Of a DNA stretch of 64,000 bases, positions 36,301 to 47,248 are shown piece after piece. Made by a program: the position numbers and the translations under genes. The notes beneath the pieces were generated by a model, which saw nothing but the letters and a program-made list of their open reading frames with translations, did not search any database and was not told the DNA's origin. Location of the stretch: NCBI GenBank assembly GCA_038503065.1, contig JBCAMK010000004.1, positions 881,001 through 945,000 of the forward strand. The letters run 5' to 3'. Within the stretch, counting starts at the first letter, position 1, and each line of letters starts with the position of its first letter. This DNA is from Paragyromitra xinjiangensis. Lineage: Eukaryota > Ascomycota > Pezizomycetes > Pezizales > Discinaceae.

Positions 36301-39300
36301 ACAAGGCCCTGTTTTCGCGTTAGAAATGTGGCTGATTTTTCTTTCTTCGTCATACTTGGATGGAGTGTACTAACCTCCATAGATCTTAGGAATTGAGATT
36401 CTGAGGGAATTTCGTGAGAACACTTGGGGTCAGATTTGTTCTTTCCTTCCGGGTCGTCCCACTTTCCTGTATTTTCTCAGTAAAAAAATGGGATGGGGAA
36501 TGTGCGGGTTCCAAACCTCGTGTCATGCACGCATCGCATTTCAACATCTTCGAGGTGGCTTCCCATAGTTTTCGAGCTTTTTGGTCGACCAAGGAGCTTG
36601 CGTTTGGTATCTGTTTTGAGAGGTATGTGATGACCTTTTTGGAAATAGCCTCGTACTTAAAGAAGGTCCGGGATGATTTGGGGTCTTGTGGTAGGCTTGA
36701 CCAGGCCAGAACGGCGTAGGAGTTACTTTCGCCCGGGATTGGTAGAACTCCCAGGCAGAGCAGAACCGATTTTGGTATTAGAAAAAAATTGTTTTCTAAA
36801 AGTGTCTTTCTGGTTTCCGCTAGTCCGCATAAGTATTCTAGTGGAAAGCTATCTAAATCTCCTCCAAAATTCAAGAAATATTCGATCTTCATTGAAATCT
36901 GGGAACCTGAGTGTAAGTACTATTTTTTGCTGAAACAAGATGGAGGGTTGAGGTTCCTCACGATTGTGTCCATATACTCCTTTATCCAACTTTCCTTAAT
37001 ACTGTCTCTGCATGGTTTGATACCATCCTTGAAGTATCCATTTGCTACCGTGACAAGGTCCGCCCAGGCATGGCTCCAGCTGTTCTCCGAGAAACTTTGA
37101 TCGAAATCCAGGTCGATACTAGTTGTGGAGGATTTTGATATACGGGAGAGGAGTTTTCTGGTTTGTGCATATTTGAAAGTCTCTTTTAACCCGAAATCGT
37201 CCTCGGGCCCTTCCAAATCGATCCCATACGTATACCTCGATCCCCGATTTATGATTAGTTCCAGAGCTTCCTCGAATTCTCCGAGCTTAACGGAGTATTG
37301 GAATGCTTCTTTGAGTCTGCCGCGAGCGAGGTAGAAATCCAAAAGTTCTTTCTTATGCTGAAACTCTTTTAGGAATTCTTCTTTCTCCCCCTCCTTGAAA
37401 GTGTTGAATGTTGTATCCCAAAGACTGGCATCGATTTTTCCCTGTCGTAAGAGAATATTACATTGCCGAGCATATGTTTTCCTATCTCCCTCACCTATGT
37501 TACCTCGATACCTGGGTTTTATTAGTTATCGTACAATCATAGCCGTGTAACTTTGGGTAAGGGTTAGTACTCATGCAGCTTGTGAACCAGTGGCTCAAAC
37601 AACTTTCCATTATGGAGCGCCTGTAGCGCTTTGTAAAATATTTTGGCTTTATGATATTGATTTGCTGCTTCCTCGTACATTTCTGCTTTTTCGAATAGCC
37701 CAGCAGCTTTTTCGTATCTCCTCTTTTCGGAATATATGTCTATAGTTGTTAGTTAGAAATTCATTAGATAATAGAATCGCCGCCTCACTTGCTGCGCCTG
37801 CAAAGTCCCCCAAGGCTTCTAGGCAGTGTGCTGCTCTTTCCTTCATACCAATCTCGAGGAAGAAGCCACTGGCCTCTTTGAAGTATAATTTGAGTCCTGC
37901 TGCGTCTCCTTTGGCTCGGTTTTCCCGTCCTTTCTGTTCTGCGATGCTGGCCTTGGCCCACAGGATGTTTTGCGTACTTTGCGCATTTTTGAAACATCTA
38001 AGAGCCTATAGAGGTTTAAGCTCTTGTTTTAGCATAGGCTGGGTAGGCGGGTTCCTTACTTGGTCAAAAATTCCCCTCTCCATGCATTGTTCTCCGGTTT
38101 CAATCCATTCTCTGGCACTGGTTGCGCTGGCAGGGCGAACATCGGACATCAAGTCCGGCAGCTAAAGACCATATTGTTAGGTTTATTCGGGATAATTCGA
38201 AGAATTTGTGACATACATCTTCCGATACAAAATGCTTGAGGTCAACCAGTGGGGTTGGAACCATGGTTGTGAAGAGTTCCAAGACAAAACTTGCACTGCT
38301 TTCTAGTATCCATAGTCGCCTGCGGGGACGGGTGATCGCAACATATAAGTTCTAAGTGGGCTACGCATTAGCGGACTGAAGATGATAGTAACTTAGATTA
38401 TGATTTTTTGCCTAAAGTACCTTCAATTCCGAGCACATTGCCTGTTAATTTAGTTAGCACATGCCTTCACAAGATATGCCAGTGGGAAAAATTGGATACT
38501 TGCCATATGATTTGCACTGTAAAGTGGATTTGGCCCTGCATGCAACAGCTCTTGCAAGGATTTGAAGCTTCTCAAGCAAGGACTAGAGGAGAAAAAGTCG
38601 AAAAGGAAGACGTCATCATACTCCATCCCTTTGCTCTGGAGTATAGTGAAAACCAAACTACCATCTCCAAGTTTTGTTTGCAGCTCTTCTTGTATTACCT
38701 CATCTCGTATAATAACCACCTGCCTGTTTTTAGTTTGTTTCACCTCATCATTATCACTCTCGGCTTGCTTTTGTTGCTCTTTCTCTGGTGATTTGCCGGC
38801 CATCTGTAGAAGTTCGACAATATCCGAACCAACTTTCTGGAGTCAGTTTTGGGAAGTCAATTATTATGCCGAGCAGGGAAATTTCTTACCAAAAATGACT
38901 GGCTTCGGTCCTAGATACTGGCCTATTTCGGGGGGTAGCTTATCGACCATCTCAGGGAAGCCTTCAGCCAGCGGTGTTAAAATTTATATATGATTTTTGG
39001 TATATAATAGTGTTTGTATACCTTTCCATAACAGTTCCATGATAAATGATGCGAGGGATAAGATTCCCTGATGTGAGCGAAAGTTTCGTGATAAAGAAAA
39101 TAGTTCGGGTTTTGCTAAGCGAGGGTCTGCTTTTGCAAAGGCGCTGTTTGAGAAATGATCGTAAAACAAGGCCTTTAGGTTTGCAAATCTGAACGTAGAA
39201 TCTTTTGAGATGCATTGCGCCGAATCGCCCGCTTTTTGAGAAGGTGTGAGTATTTGCTCTTGCATGAAACGGAATAGGGTTACGTACCAAAGTGAATACC

Positions 39301-42300
39301 CCGGGGGTTTTGAACTAGGTTAAGAAGTAATTCTATTTCTAGTGGTCTCTGATCTTGTACCTCTGTATGATAATTTATTCCAGTGAATAAGTGGGGATAA
39401 AGTTACAGGTAGTGAGTAGGAACATACCATCGACATATATCTCCTCAAAAAGCTCCTCTAGTCTGCGTTTGAGCGTGGTGTTTGTGGCTAATTCGCTTAG
39501 TATTACCTTAACCCTATCGATGCCATCGTAGTCCCTATTTTGCTTCTTCTTGTTTTCGTAATGTTCAAAGACGTTATATACTCTATCTCTATCGCCTTCC
39601 TTGGCGAAAGTTGGGGCAAGCCTAGAGCTTTTAGATCGATATTCCTCGCGGGAAAGTGGTTTGAAGCCCGTAGGAAGCGATGCCGCGCCTTTGATAACCC
39701 CCATGATTTCCGTGAACACTAAGTCTGGCGCGAGTCCAGCCTTGAGATGGGCCGGAAATTGTTGCCAATAAGCTGCTTTGAAGACCGTAAAGTCGACCAT
39801 CTGGCGCATATTAGTTGAAGAGCTTTCACCCTTTTCCATGCCCGTGCGGATGGAAAAGTTCTTTCGATCGTGTGCCCTTGGTTAATTAAGTCAATGATAG
39901 TCCATATAACTGACGGAAGCGCATCGCATAACTACATAATCACAATACGTACTTGATTGTATTTTCTATGCGTTTCAGGAAATGCCCAAATGTACAAACA
40001 AGCGGGAAATCATGCTCCTGTAGCCAGAATAAATCTTCGGTTGTCTCTTCATCCATTCCATCCCGGGCATGGGTGGCTGGTGTGTCAATGTCATCGTCGT
40101 CTGGGTTGAACCCGGCCTTCACCCTCAGTAGCTGTGTGTCTATCAATAACTGGACTTCGCCTTCCAATTTCCGCGCCAGAGGTTCTGAGCGAGTGAGCAA
40201 TAACTTTTCAAAATTCATGTATATGATTAGCAAAAACGCTCTTGTGAGTCGAAAGGTGAGATTGGAAAAATTCATACCTGGCGGATTGGGGTTTCGCGTT
40301 TAACCAAATTACAAGCCAGATATCTGCTCATTAATTTGTAAAGCAAGCAAGATGTCTTTCCGGTACCACTTCTTCCGAGTATGAAAGTTGCAGTTCTGAA
40401 ATGCTTGATAATTTCGACTTCTTTACCCGTTACGTCAAAGGGGAAATCCGACCGAGGCTGGCCATGAATAATACTGTCCAGTACCGTGCTTGTGAGTGTG
40501 TGGAATTTTCCTAATGTGTCTCGGCAAAGCTTGCTTAGCAAAAGAAGCATAGATATCACTAGGTTAATTATATGCATCTGACTGAAGATACTTGCCTGAT
40601 ATAAGCATATCCTGGGCCGTCCTCTGGTCCGTGGTTGTTGGGTTATTATATCCATCATGATTAATCGAATCATCTTCTGATTGTCCAAAGATAATGGGTT
40701 CTTTTCTCTTTCGGGCTTTATTGATAAAGTTTTTTCTGCAGTTGGCGATTCGACTAAGAGAGAAATTTTGCTGGGCAAGGCTTACCGAGTCAAAGGATGA
40801 TAACATCTGTGGTGGATATTAGTTATACCACAAGAGTTGGCACTATTGATCATGAGGGGATCCAACCTCCTTGACATCTCCAATTCTCCAAACTGGGAGT
40901 TGCAATGTCAGCTTAGGATCTTTTCGTGTACGCGGTTCTTATTGCGGGCGATCTAACCTCGTACAATCTGACAATCTGAATTGTTCTTTTCGTCGAAAGC
41001 TATATCTACTTGCCATAATATGCGTCCGTTGCTTCCATACCACGTTTCGAAAACGGGGACCTTAAAGCGATCTCCAACATTGGAAACAGGATTAATGATA
41101 GATTTTCCACGCCATTCACCAGAAGCAAGTATTTCCAATTTTTCCTTGATGTGATGGAAGTTTCCTAATTATGGATTCGAGACATTTAAGTTTCTTTGGA
41201 TAAAGCATCAGATTGAATCAAAGGGTACGTACCTTCCCTCCTGGAGTGTTTGAGGTCTTTCAGAGCTTGTGATGATAAAGAAATCTTCCAGATTCCCAGG
41301 TTACTACCAAGCAAACCTTCGAAGGTATCTAGGTCTAGTTCTTCCAATGTTTGCTCGAAATGGGTTTCAATTGTTGGAAGCGTAGTGTTGGAAACGTTCC
41401 CATAGCCGCGCAAGAAACACAGGCGGCAGGGGAAGGTACTTATAATTATTTGCATCACGTTAAGAGTTTTGGTTGTTCCAATTTCATCAATAGCGCGATC
41501 TAAATGGCCTTCAAAACATGGGACAGCCATGCCAAAGCTTCCAAGCAACGTTATGGCTTCTGCTGCGAGGTTCACAGTAGCTTTCGGGGCAGCAGGGCTT
41601 GGACGCCACTCCTGAAACCATTCATCATCGCGGTCAAGCACCCGGAAGTTTCTAGGCAATGAGGTTACGGATGACGGGTTAAGACCCTGCGAGGTTTCGA
41701 GCTGACGCTTTGCATTGAAAAGGTGGGTTTTGAGAGTCTTGAGCAGTCCCCATCTTTCGATCATGTAGGAGACACCGTGATCACTACCACAGTTTCCAGC
41801 AAGACCAACTGCCGTTTCAGTCCAACACTGCATTGCTTTCGGTTTTTTGGCCAAAAGGCTCGTCCATTCCTGTACGAAATTGGAGCTGCGTTTATCAGAT
41901 ATTATCTTTCCAAGGAGGTGTGGGATTTCTCCGAGTTTTGCAGCAAGCTGCTCCGAACAGTTCCTATCCGAAAGAGGAATAGATGAAACTAGAAACTCAA
42001 ATAAAGCGTCGCGATTGTGAAGGTGTTGATATCCGTTTTCTAGTAGTGGAAGGAGAACTCTCCTGACTAACTGCCCCCCTATGGCTTGTTTTGAGTCGAG
42101 ATCCTCTTTGGCTTGCTGTGTCAAGGTCGTTTTGGGAATATATCGGGGAATCTGGCGTAGAAACTCTGCAATCCGTGCACCGTAGACCTCGAAATCGGCA
42201 ATGAATGTTCCAGAGACCCCTCGGTCGGCGATGAAGCTGGAAACTTGGGCTGGATTGCGTTGCAAGGAGATATAGGCTTCGCTCCATAACTTCTGACTAT

Positions 42301-42346
42301 TTTTGTTCCCGCTGAAAATGAACGAAACGAACTTGGTGTCGTTCAT
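33358..42346 (-). CDS. Giant TRANK1-like UvrD/Rep helicase with TPR region and acidic repeat tail
   Basis: One very long multi-exon gene on the minus strand. Junctions checked in frame include 42346-41233, 41164-40958, 40892-40867, 40806-40592 and 40533-40278. Superfamily-1 motifs run in order: Walker A LGRSGTGKTSCLLYK near 40370, LLLTRSEPLARKLE near 40200, LVFTEIMGVIKG near 39700, and DEVQD split by an intron (39430/39365). They continue with AGDSAQCISKDSTFRF near 39220, LSRNFRSHQGIL, VFTILQSKGMEYDDVFLFDF near 38620, and ELKNLYVAITRPRRRLW near 38330. This set and order match the TRANK1 (TPR and ankyrin repeat 1) class. A TPR-like array follows (GDFAGAANIYSEKRRYEKAA, EMYEEAANQYHKAKIFYKAL), then long helical exons. 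The last exon (35106-33358) ends in an acidic repeat. Intron 38503-38442 needs a GC donor. No in-frame ATG exists upstream of 42346, although the frame is open to 42610, so the true start may lie in an unfound upstream exon. Its biological role is unknown. Confidence 0.8.
33679..34119 (-). repeat. Coding tandem repeat: 3 x 49 codons in helicase tail
   Basis: The protein tail contains six consecutive units beginning KDKVEDIK, KDKTEEIK, KDKVEDIK, KNMMDEIK, KDKVDEIM and KDKVEEIK. Unit lengths alternate 25, 24, 25, 24, 25, 24 residues. The 25-residue units end in an APGDDST/APEDDSS-like motif (ETPEDAPT in the fifth) and the 24-residue units in a GDESK/EDESK-like motif (QGNET in the sixth). The stretch is 441 bases, exactly three 49-codon dimers. 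It is highly charged (Glu, Asp, Lys, Gly) and probably disordered. A shorter PKD/KDEPK repeat precedes it. Confidence 0.85.
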
Positions 42347-45294
42347 CGCGTTAGGGTTTAGCTCCTTGCGGAGGATGTGCCTAGGTTCTTGAGGGGAATC
42401 GGCCAGGGGAATTCTTAGAGACAAATGACTGGAATAAAGTGACGATGGAGCTATAACTTCTTGTTGTAATAAACAAAGTATGTGAATATAAGAGGGTTTT
42501 AGGGGTAATTGTTGGTAGAGGGTATGTTTGGTATAGGGCTCAGACGAAAGAGGGGAAGCCCATACACCGAAACGGGCAAACTGTGTGGGTATTGGCGCAA
42601 AACAGTGCTTTCAACTAGAGCTAGTTCTTTGATTACTAGCAAGTAGCCCTCCAATTTGGGCAGGGCTGATAAGTGCACAAAGCGCTGTCAAAGTGTTGTG
42701 AAAGTTGGCTGATTTCGAGTGAGATCCTATGACGAAATTTACACCAATGTAATGATGCTTGAGAGAGGCTTTTAATGAAAAGTAAAGTTTGAAATCGGAG
42801 AACATGCTTGTAATCGAGACTTTGTCGGTTGCGCGATCTAGGAATTGCTCGTAGGTATGCTCTCGTGTTTGCTGTCATAATTAAGATTGTGAATTCGGTA
42901 CAACCAGGGCGTGGCGGGTTGCCTGAATCTTGATGTCCCTTTTCGTAACTTCTCAGGTAGCACATTGCCGAACGCGCATACGCCTACGCAAGTAGGGCGA
43001 TCCTGCGATAAGAGAGGATAGCAAACCTGCATATGTCTTGAAATGACTGTGTGTTGGTTAATCCTTGTAGAATATGATAACCCACCTGAGACGTGTGGTA
43101 TGACTTGCGAGGCTTGCATTTAATTGACGTTTTTAAAATAAGCTAGGTTCACAGACCCTAAATTAAATAACTATACTAAATCTATTAGTATTGATTGTAA
43201 AAAAAAGAAGCGTGGTCAAGCACGAGTAGTAATAGTAAAGTTAGTAAGCATTCGTGTGCACGATTTTCTCAATGTAATGTGATTTTGGCTTATATCATGG
43301 ACTACATGTAACGTTCTATGCTTCTAAAACTTGAACCTGATATAATAGATATAATACGGTACTAAAGGGTATCACTCATCACTAAAGGAAAATCTACGGC
43401 TTGAAACATGGGCCGAAGCCTCTAGGTAACAAACAGTAAATTCTTTAGCTGGAACAATAAGTATTGTGTCTCTCAATTATGATTGCATGAAGTCCACTCG
43501 ATCTATAAATTATTAAGGTTTACAATTCATATGTGGAAATTTTGTTGTACACTCTACATGTAATCCCGAATCTAGTTAGCCCGCGACTCGCAATCCCAAA
43601 ACTACATGTACATCACGTTTTGCAGCTTGCCTCCCCTAAAATTCGAGGTATCACTAGGTAAGCTAAACGAAGTCAAAAACTCTAGCATCTATGTTTTCGT
43701 TTTCGTGTTAATGCACCTGTCTGCTTGTAAAGCCTTAGTTATAATTATGTTACACCAAGTTTGCTTCCTAAAGACGGATGCCGCTAGGCTGCGGCACGCC
43801 TTTCTACTTTCCAAGAGTTTCGACTCTCTTCCGCTTCCTATACAGTCGCATCTTGCTATACCGAACCTCCACATAGCGAATCCCTTACTGTAACGAATAG
43901 ATTCAGCCACACCTTTTTTTCTCTTTCACAGCGCTACTCCACAGATATTGAATTTGCTATAACGAACAATTTGCTACACCGAGCGAGGTTCGGTGGATTA
44001 TGCAGGTTCGGTATAGCAAGGTACGACTGTACTATCAGAACTAACTATAATACCTAGATCTTTTAGCTTATCCATGATCTGCTTGGACCTTTGCTCTCAG
44101 ATCTCTTATAGATAGGTTATGGCGAGCCCCATTGCCAAACAGTCTACTATTCCCTTCTTGACTAGAAACACTACACATAATCAATGCCCCACTTCTTTGA
44201 ATCAAGGCACATCCGACCTTCTGTAGGCGGCCGACACCGGTACCACAGCGCAGTGGGAGTTTCGTCATTGAACTGAGAAAATGCTTCGGGTTAGATGGTA
44301 ATTAATGCCTTGTTGCCGACGATGACATAGTTTCTGCATGATGGCGACAAACCATCATTCCGTTTATGTGTCTGAAGTGTTGTACCCTACAATAAATTCT
44401 TTTTTATCCTAGATTTCTTATGTGACCTCGGGGTAGTTGTTGTGCTATGGTAGATTTTGTTCCCTTCCCCTCTACGGCCGGGTTGTTGATTGATTAATAA
44501 CTCATACACGCATCCAACCCCTTGGGTTATGGCGGCGTTGTTGACGGGTACGAGACACCCATCTGTCCGGCTAGCTATGGGTGTTCAGAAAGTTGAATAT
44601 AAAATAGTGGATATTCTGGGTAAAGTCTAATTATATCTAATACACCAAGGTACACTCGAAAGTAACAGCCTTTCTCTATTGTCAAAGCCCGGTGGGCTGG
44701 ATACGTAAATGAATATACTACTACTACTACTGCTACTATAGCCTTTCTCTATGAACATAGAGTATCACTCGTGCATGATATGTCACTCGGCTTGAGCTAA
44801 TTCATTAACGAATATCTTTCTAGCCTCCAGGAATAGCTCTCGGGCGATTGCGCGATAAACCAAAGAGTTTCTTGACCGCTATATAAGGTCATATTGTTTG
44901 ATTAGTACTGTAGTCTATATGCGGGGATCTCAAATAACGTACTTACGTAGCTTTTTTTTGAGACTGCTTACTATTCTGCGGCCGCATCCATTTCTTTTAA
45001 TGACTCCCGTATTTTCTTCCAGCGGTTCGCCTATAATGGTTGGTAAGCCTTCGCAGACTGTTTCGAAACATCACGTTCCATCACTCGGCGCAGTCTTCCT
45101 TCGGTAAGTGGGTTGTCCAAGCCAAGCAAGATCTGCACGTGGTTGACGCATCTCAAACACGTGCTTTCGGCCCGATAATGGGAACCCTGGCAGCCACGTC
45201 CGGGGCTCAACGGTTACTCTTCATCCCAACATTTCCCACTCTCATCTCATGATATCACGAGACTCGGTTCGTGATAATTCAAGACCTCAACACC
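42347..45294. other. 2.9-kb intergenic region with a MITE
   Basis: This lies between the divergent helicase and PAQR genes. Apart from the inverted-repeat element at 43841-44031 I see no gene. A 13-nt direct repeat (AGCCTTTCTCTAT at 44667 and 44740) and a CTACTACTACTAC microsatellite near 44718 are present. Any missing first exon of the helicase gene would be in the part nearest 42347. Confidence 0.5.
43841..44031. mobile_element. pogo/Fot1-like MITE with 28-bp terminal inverted repeats
   Basis: The left end 43841-43868 (TACAGTCGCATCTTGCTATA then CCGAACCT) and the right end 44004-44031 are inverted copies with 2 mismatches in 28. Each end reads TA-CAGTCG..., consistent with insertion at a TA dinucleotide that was duplicated, as in Tc1/mariner-superfamily elements; CAGT-type ends are typical of the pogo/Fot1 branch. 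The interior is about 135 bases, non-coding, and contains further GCTATA(A/C)CGAA-like subrepeats near 43962. It must be mobilised in trans by a transposase not present in this window. Confidence 0.85.
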
Positions 45295-46589
45295 ATGGCT
45301 CCACGACAGAGGAATCAGCAAACTACGAGCGGGAAGGTTGTTGATGTGGGTTTGGTTTTGAATTTAAACGATGGTACGAGTTTCGCTGACTTTGAGATTA
45401 GGCCGTGTTTACTGCTGAAAAGAAGGCCGAGAAGGCATTGACTGTGTTGTGGAATGAGCTACGTATGTTGGATTGAAAAAATCTGTTAAAATTTAAGGGA
45501 AGCTGGTATTAAAGATATATTTCTGGATGATTTTTAGCATCATGGCAGCAGTCAGTAGAATCTCCCCAATAGCTAGCTAGACCTACTACTAACCAATTAA
45601 TAGAGACAATCACTATATTCTCTCCGGCTACAGGTTTGATATCCACAAGTCCAACCCAACCCTCTAACCCCACCAACTAACACCCTCAACTCCAGACCCG
45701 AAACCTTTTCCTTCCGTAAATGTTTTGCATCCCTCAGCTACCTCCACAACGAAACCATCAACATCTACTCCCACCTCCTCGGGGCCATAACCTTCACCTT
45801 AATCGGCGTCTACATCCACCACACCCTCCCTCCACGATACCCCACCTCCACCCGCGCCGACATCCTCGCATTCACAACCTTCTTCACCTCCGCCGCAATA
45901 TGTCTCGGCATGTCAGCAACCTACCACTCCATCTGCAACCACTCCCACTCCGTTGCCAAATTCGGCAACAAACTCGACTACCTCGGCATCATCATCCTAA
46001 TCATAGGAAGCTTCATCCCTAGCATCCACTACGGATTCTGGTGTCACGAGAAACTAACATGGATCTACTGGTCAATGGTACCTCCCTCTCTCTTCCACTT
46101 AAGCTATCAGTAACCTAACCCATAAGATCTCTATCTTCGGTCTTGGCTGCGCAATTGTATCCACAATTCCCACATTCCGTACCCCTGCCTGGCGACCATT
46201 CCGCGCCTCTATGTTCATGGCTATGGGTGGATCTGGCATCGTCCCTGCTCTCCATGGACTTAAACTCCATGGGTATACTACCCTTAATGAACGCATGGGG
46301 CTAGATTGGACGCTGCTGCAGGGTGTGTTGTATATTGCTGGGGCAGTGATATATGCGCTTAGAATACCGGAGAAGTGGAGCCCGGGGAGGTTCGATTTGT
46401 ATGGGAGTAGTCATCAGATTTTTCACTTTTTGGTGGTGGCTGCGGCGGCGAGTCATTTAGTGGGGTTGGTCAAGGTACGTTTTTCTGGGGGGGTGGAGTA
46501 GATGGTAATGGTAGGGTAGTTGGGCTAACGGTGTGGTGTAGGCGTTTGATTATTTGCATAGTCGGCCGGAGGCTCAGTTGTGTCGTTAG
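45295..46589 (+). CDS. PAQR/haemolysin III family seven-transmembrane protein (Izh/adipoR-like)
   Basis: Seven exons, 45295-45336, 45402-45462, 45538-45550, 45604-45633, 45696-46077, 46127-46474 and 46542-46589, join in frame to give 307 aa. The cytosolic N-terminal motif WQQDNHYILSGYRPE is assembled from three exons, one of them only 13 nt long. Family signatures follow: the metal-site LHNETINIYSHLLGA, SAICLGMSATYHSICNHS-like TM2-3, KLDYLGIIILIIGSFIPS, YWSMISIFGLGC, WRPFRASMFMAMGGSG and the C-terminal zinc-binding histidine motif SSHQIFHFLVVAAAASH. The three His/Asp clusters of the membrane hydrolase-like site are present. Fungal members act in zinc and sterol/lipid homeostasis. Which of the Izh-type paralogues this is cannot be told. 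The start ATG has an ACACCATGG context. Confidence 0.9.
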
Positions 46590-47248
46590 AGGTGGGTAGT
46601 GAAGAAGCTATGTGGTTTTCGATACGTTGGAGTAGAGGGTCAACACGAGTATACCATACATATGACCTACTGTTAAAGAGGTCCTATAGAACGATTATTA
46701 GACTAGATGAAATAGAATCTGCTGAGCGCCTCTCTTCACAACCCAAGAAACCAAAAAACCCAGAAGCCTGCGGTCCTGGATCCAAGACAGCCCGCATCAT
46801 ACACTATCACCCACCATAAACCCAAACAACCTCAAGCAGCACCACTGACCATCCAATGTCTCACTTCATTCGGCATTACTAACCATCCAGAGCATTCTCT
46901 GTCTCATCGACAAAATTACAGATATCCAGCACCCACCGCAAAAGCCGAGAGAGAAACCCCTCAGAAAGAAAGAAAGAAGAAACCCCCTCTAGCTTTTTTT
47001 AATACCAGAACAAAAACAAGACAAAAAGGATACAAATTTCATTCCCTGTTCCTTCTTCCCACACTACCCGCTACACCCCCCGACATCAATCATAGATATC
47101 CACCCCACTTTACCACTGCCGGACGTAAAAAAATGACTGATACAATGAAACCTCTTCCATCCCCTTCCACTACCTCCTCCTTCGCCACTTGATACTTCTT
47201 ACCTTTTTCCAGCCTTAATAATATTATTTTCCATCCAGTAGATCAACT
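46590..47248. other. Convergent intergenic region PAQR/VPS35
   Basis: 3' UTR sequences of two convergent genes. No motif or repeat of note beyond an AAAGAAAGAAAGAAG tract near 46965. Confidence 0.55.

Noticed and set aside
40559..40595. A possible GC-AG intron (ATCAG|GCAAGT) in the helicase gene
   Set aside because: It would be only 37 bp. A GT-AG intron at 40591-40534 (58 bp) keeps the frame and is preferred.
45720..46022. His/Pro/Arg-rich 100-codon frame
   Set aside because: Out-of-frame reading of the main PAQR exon.
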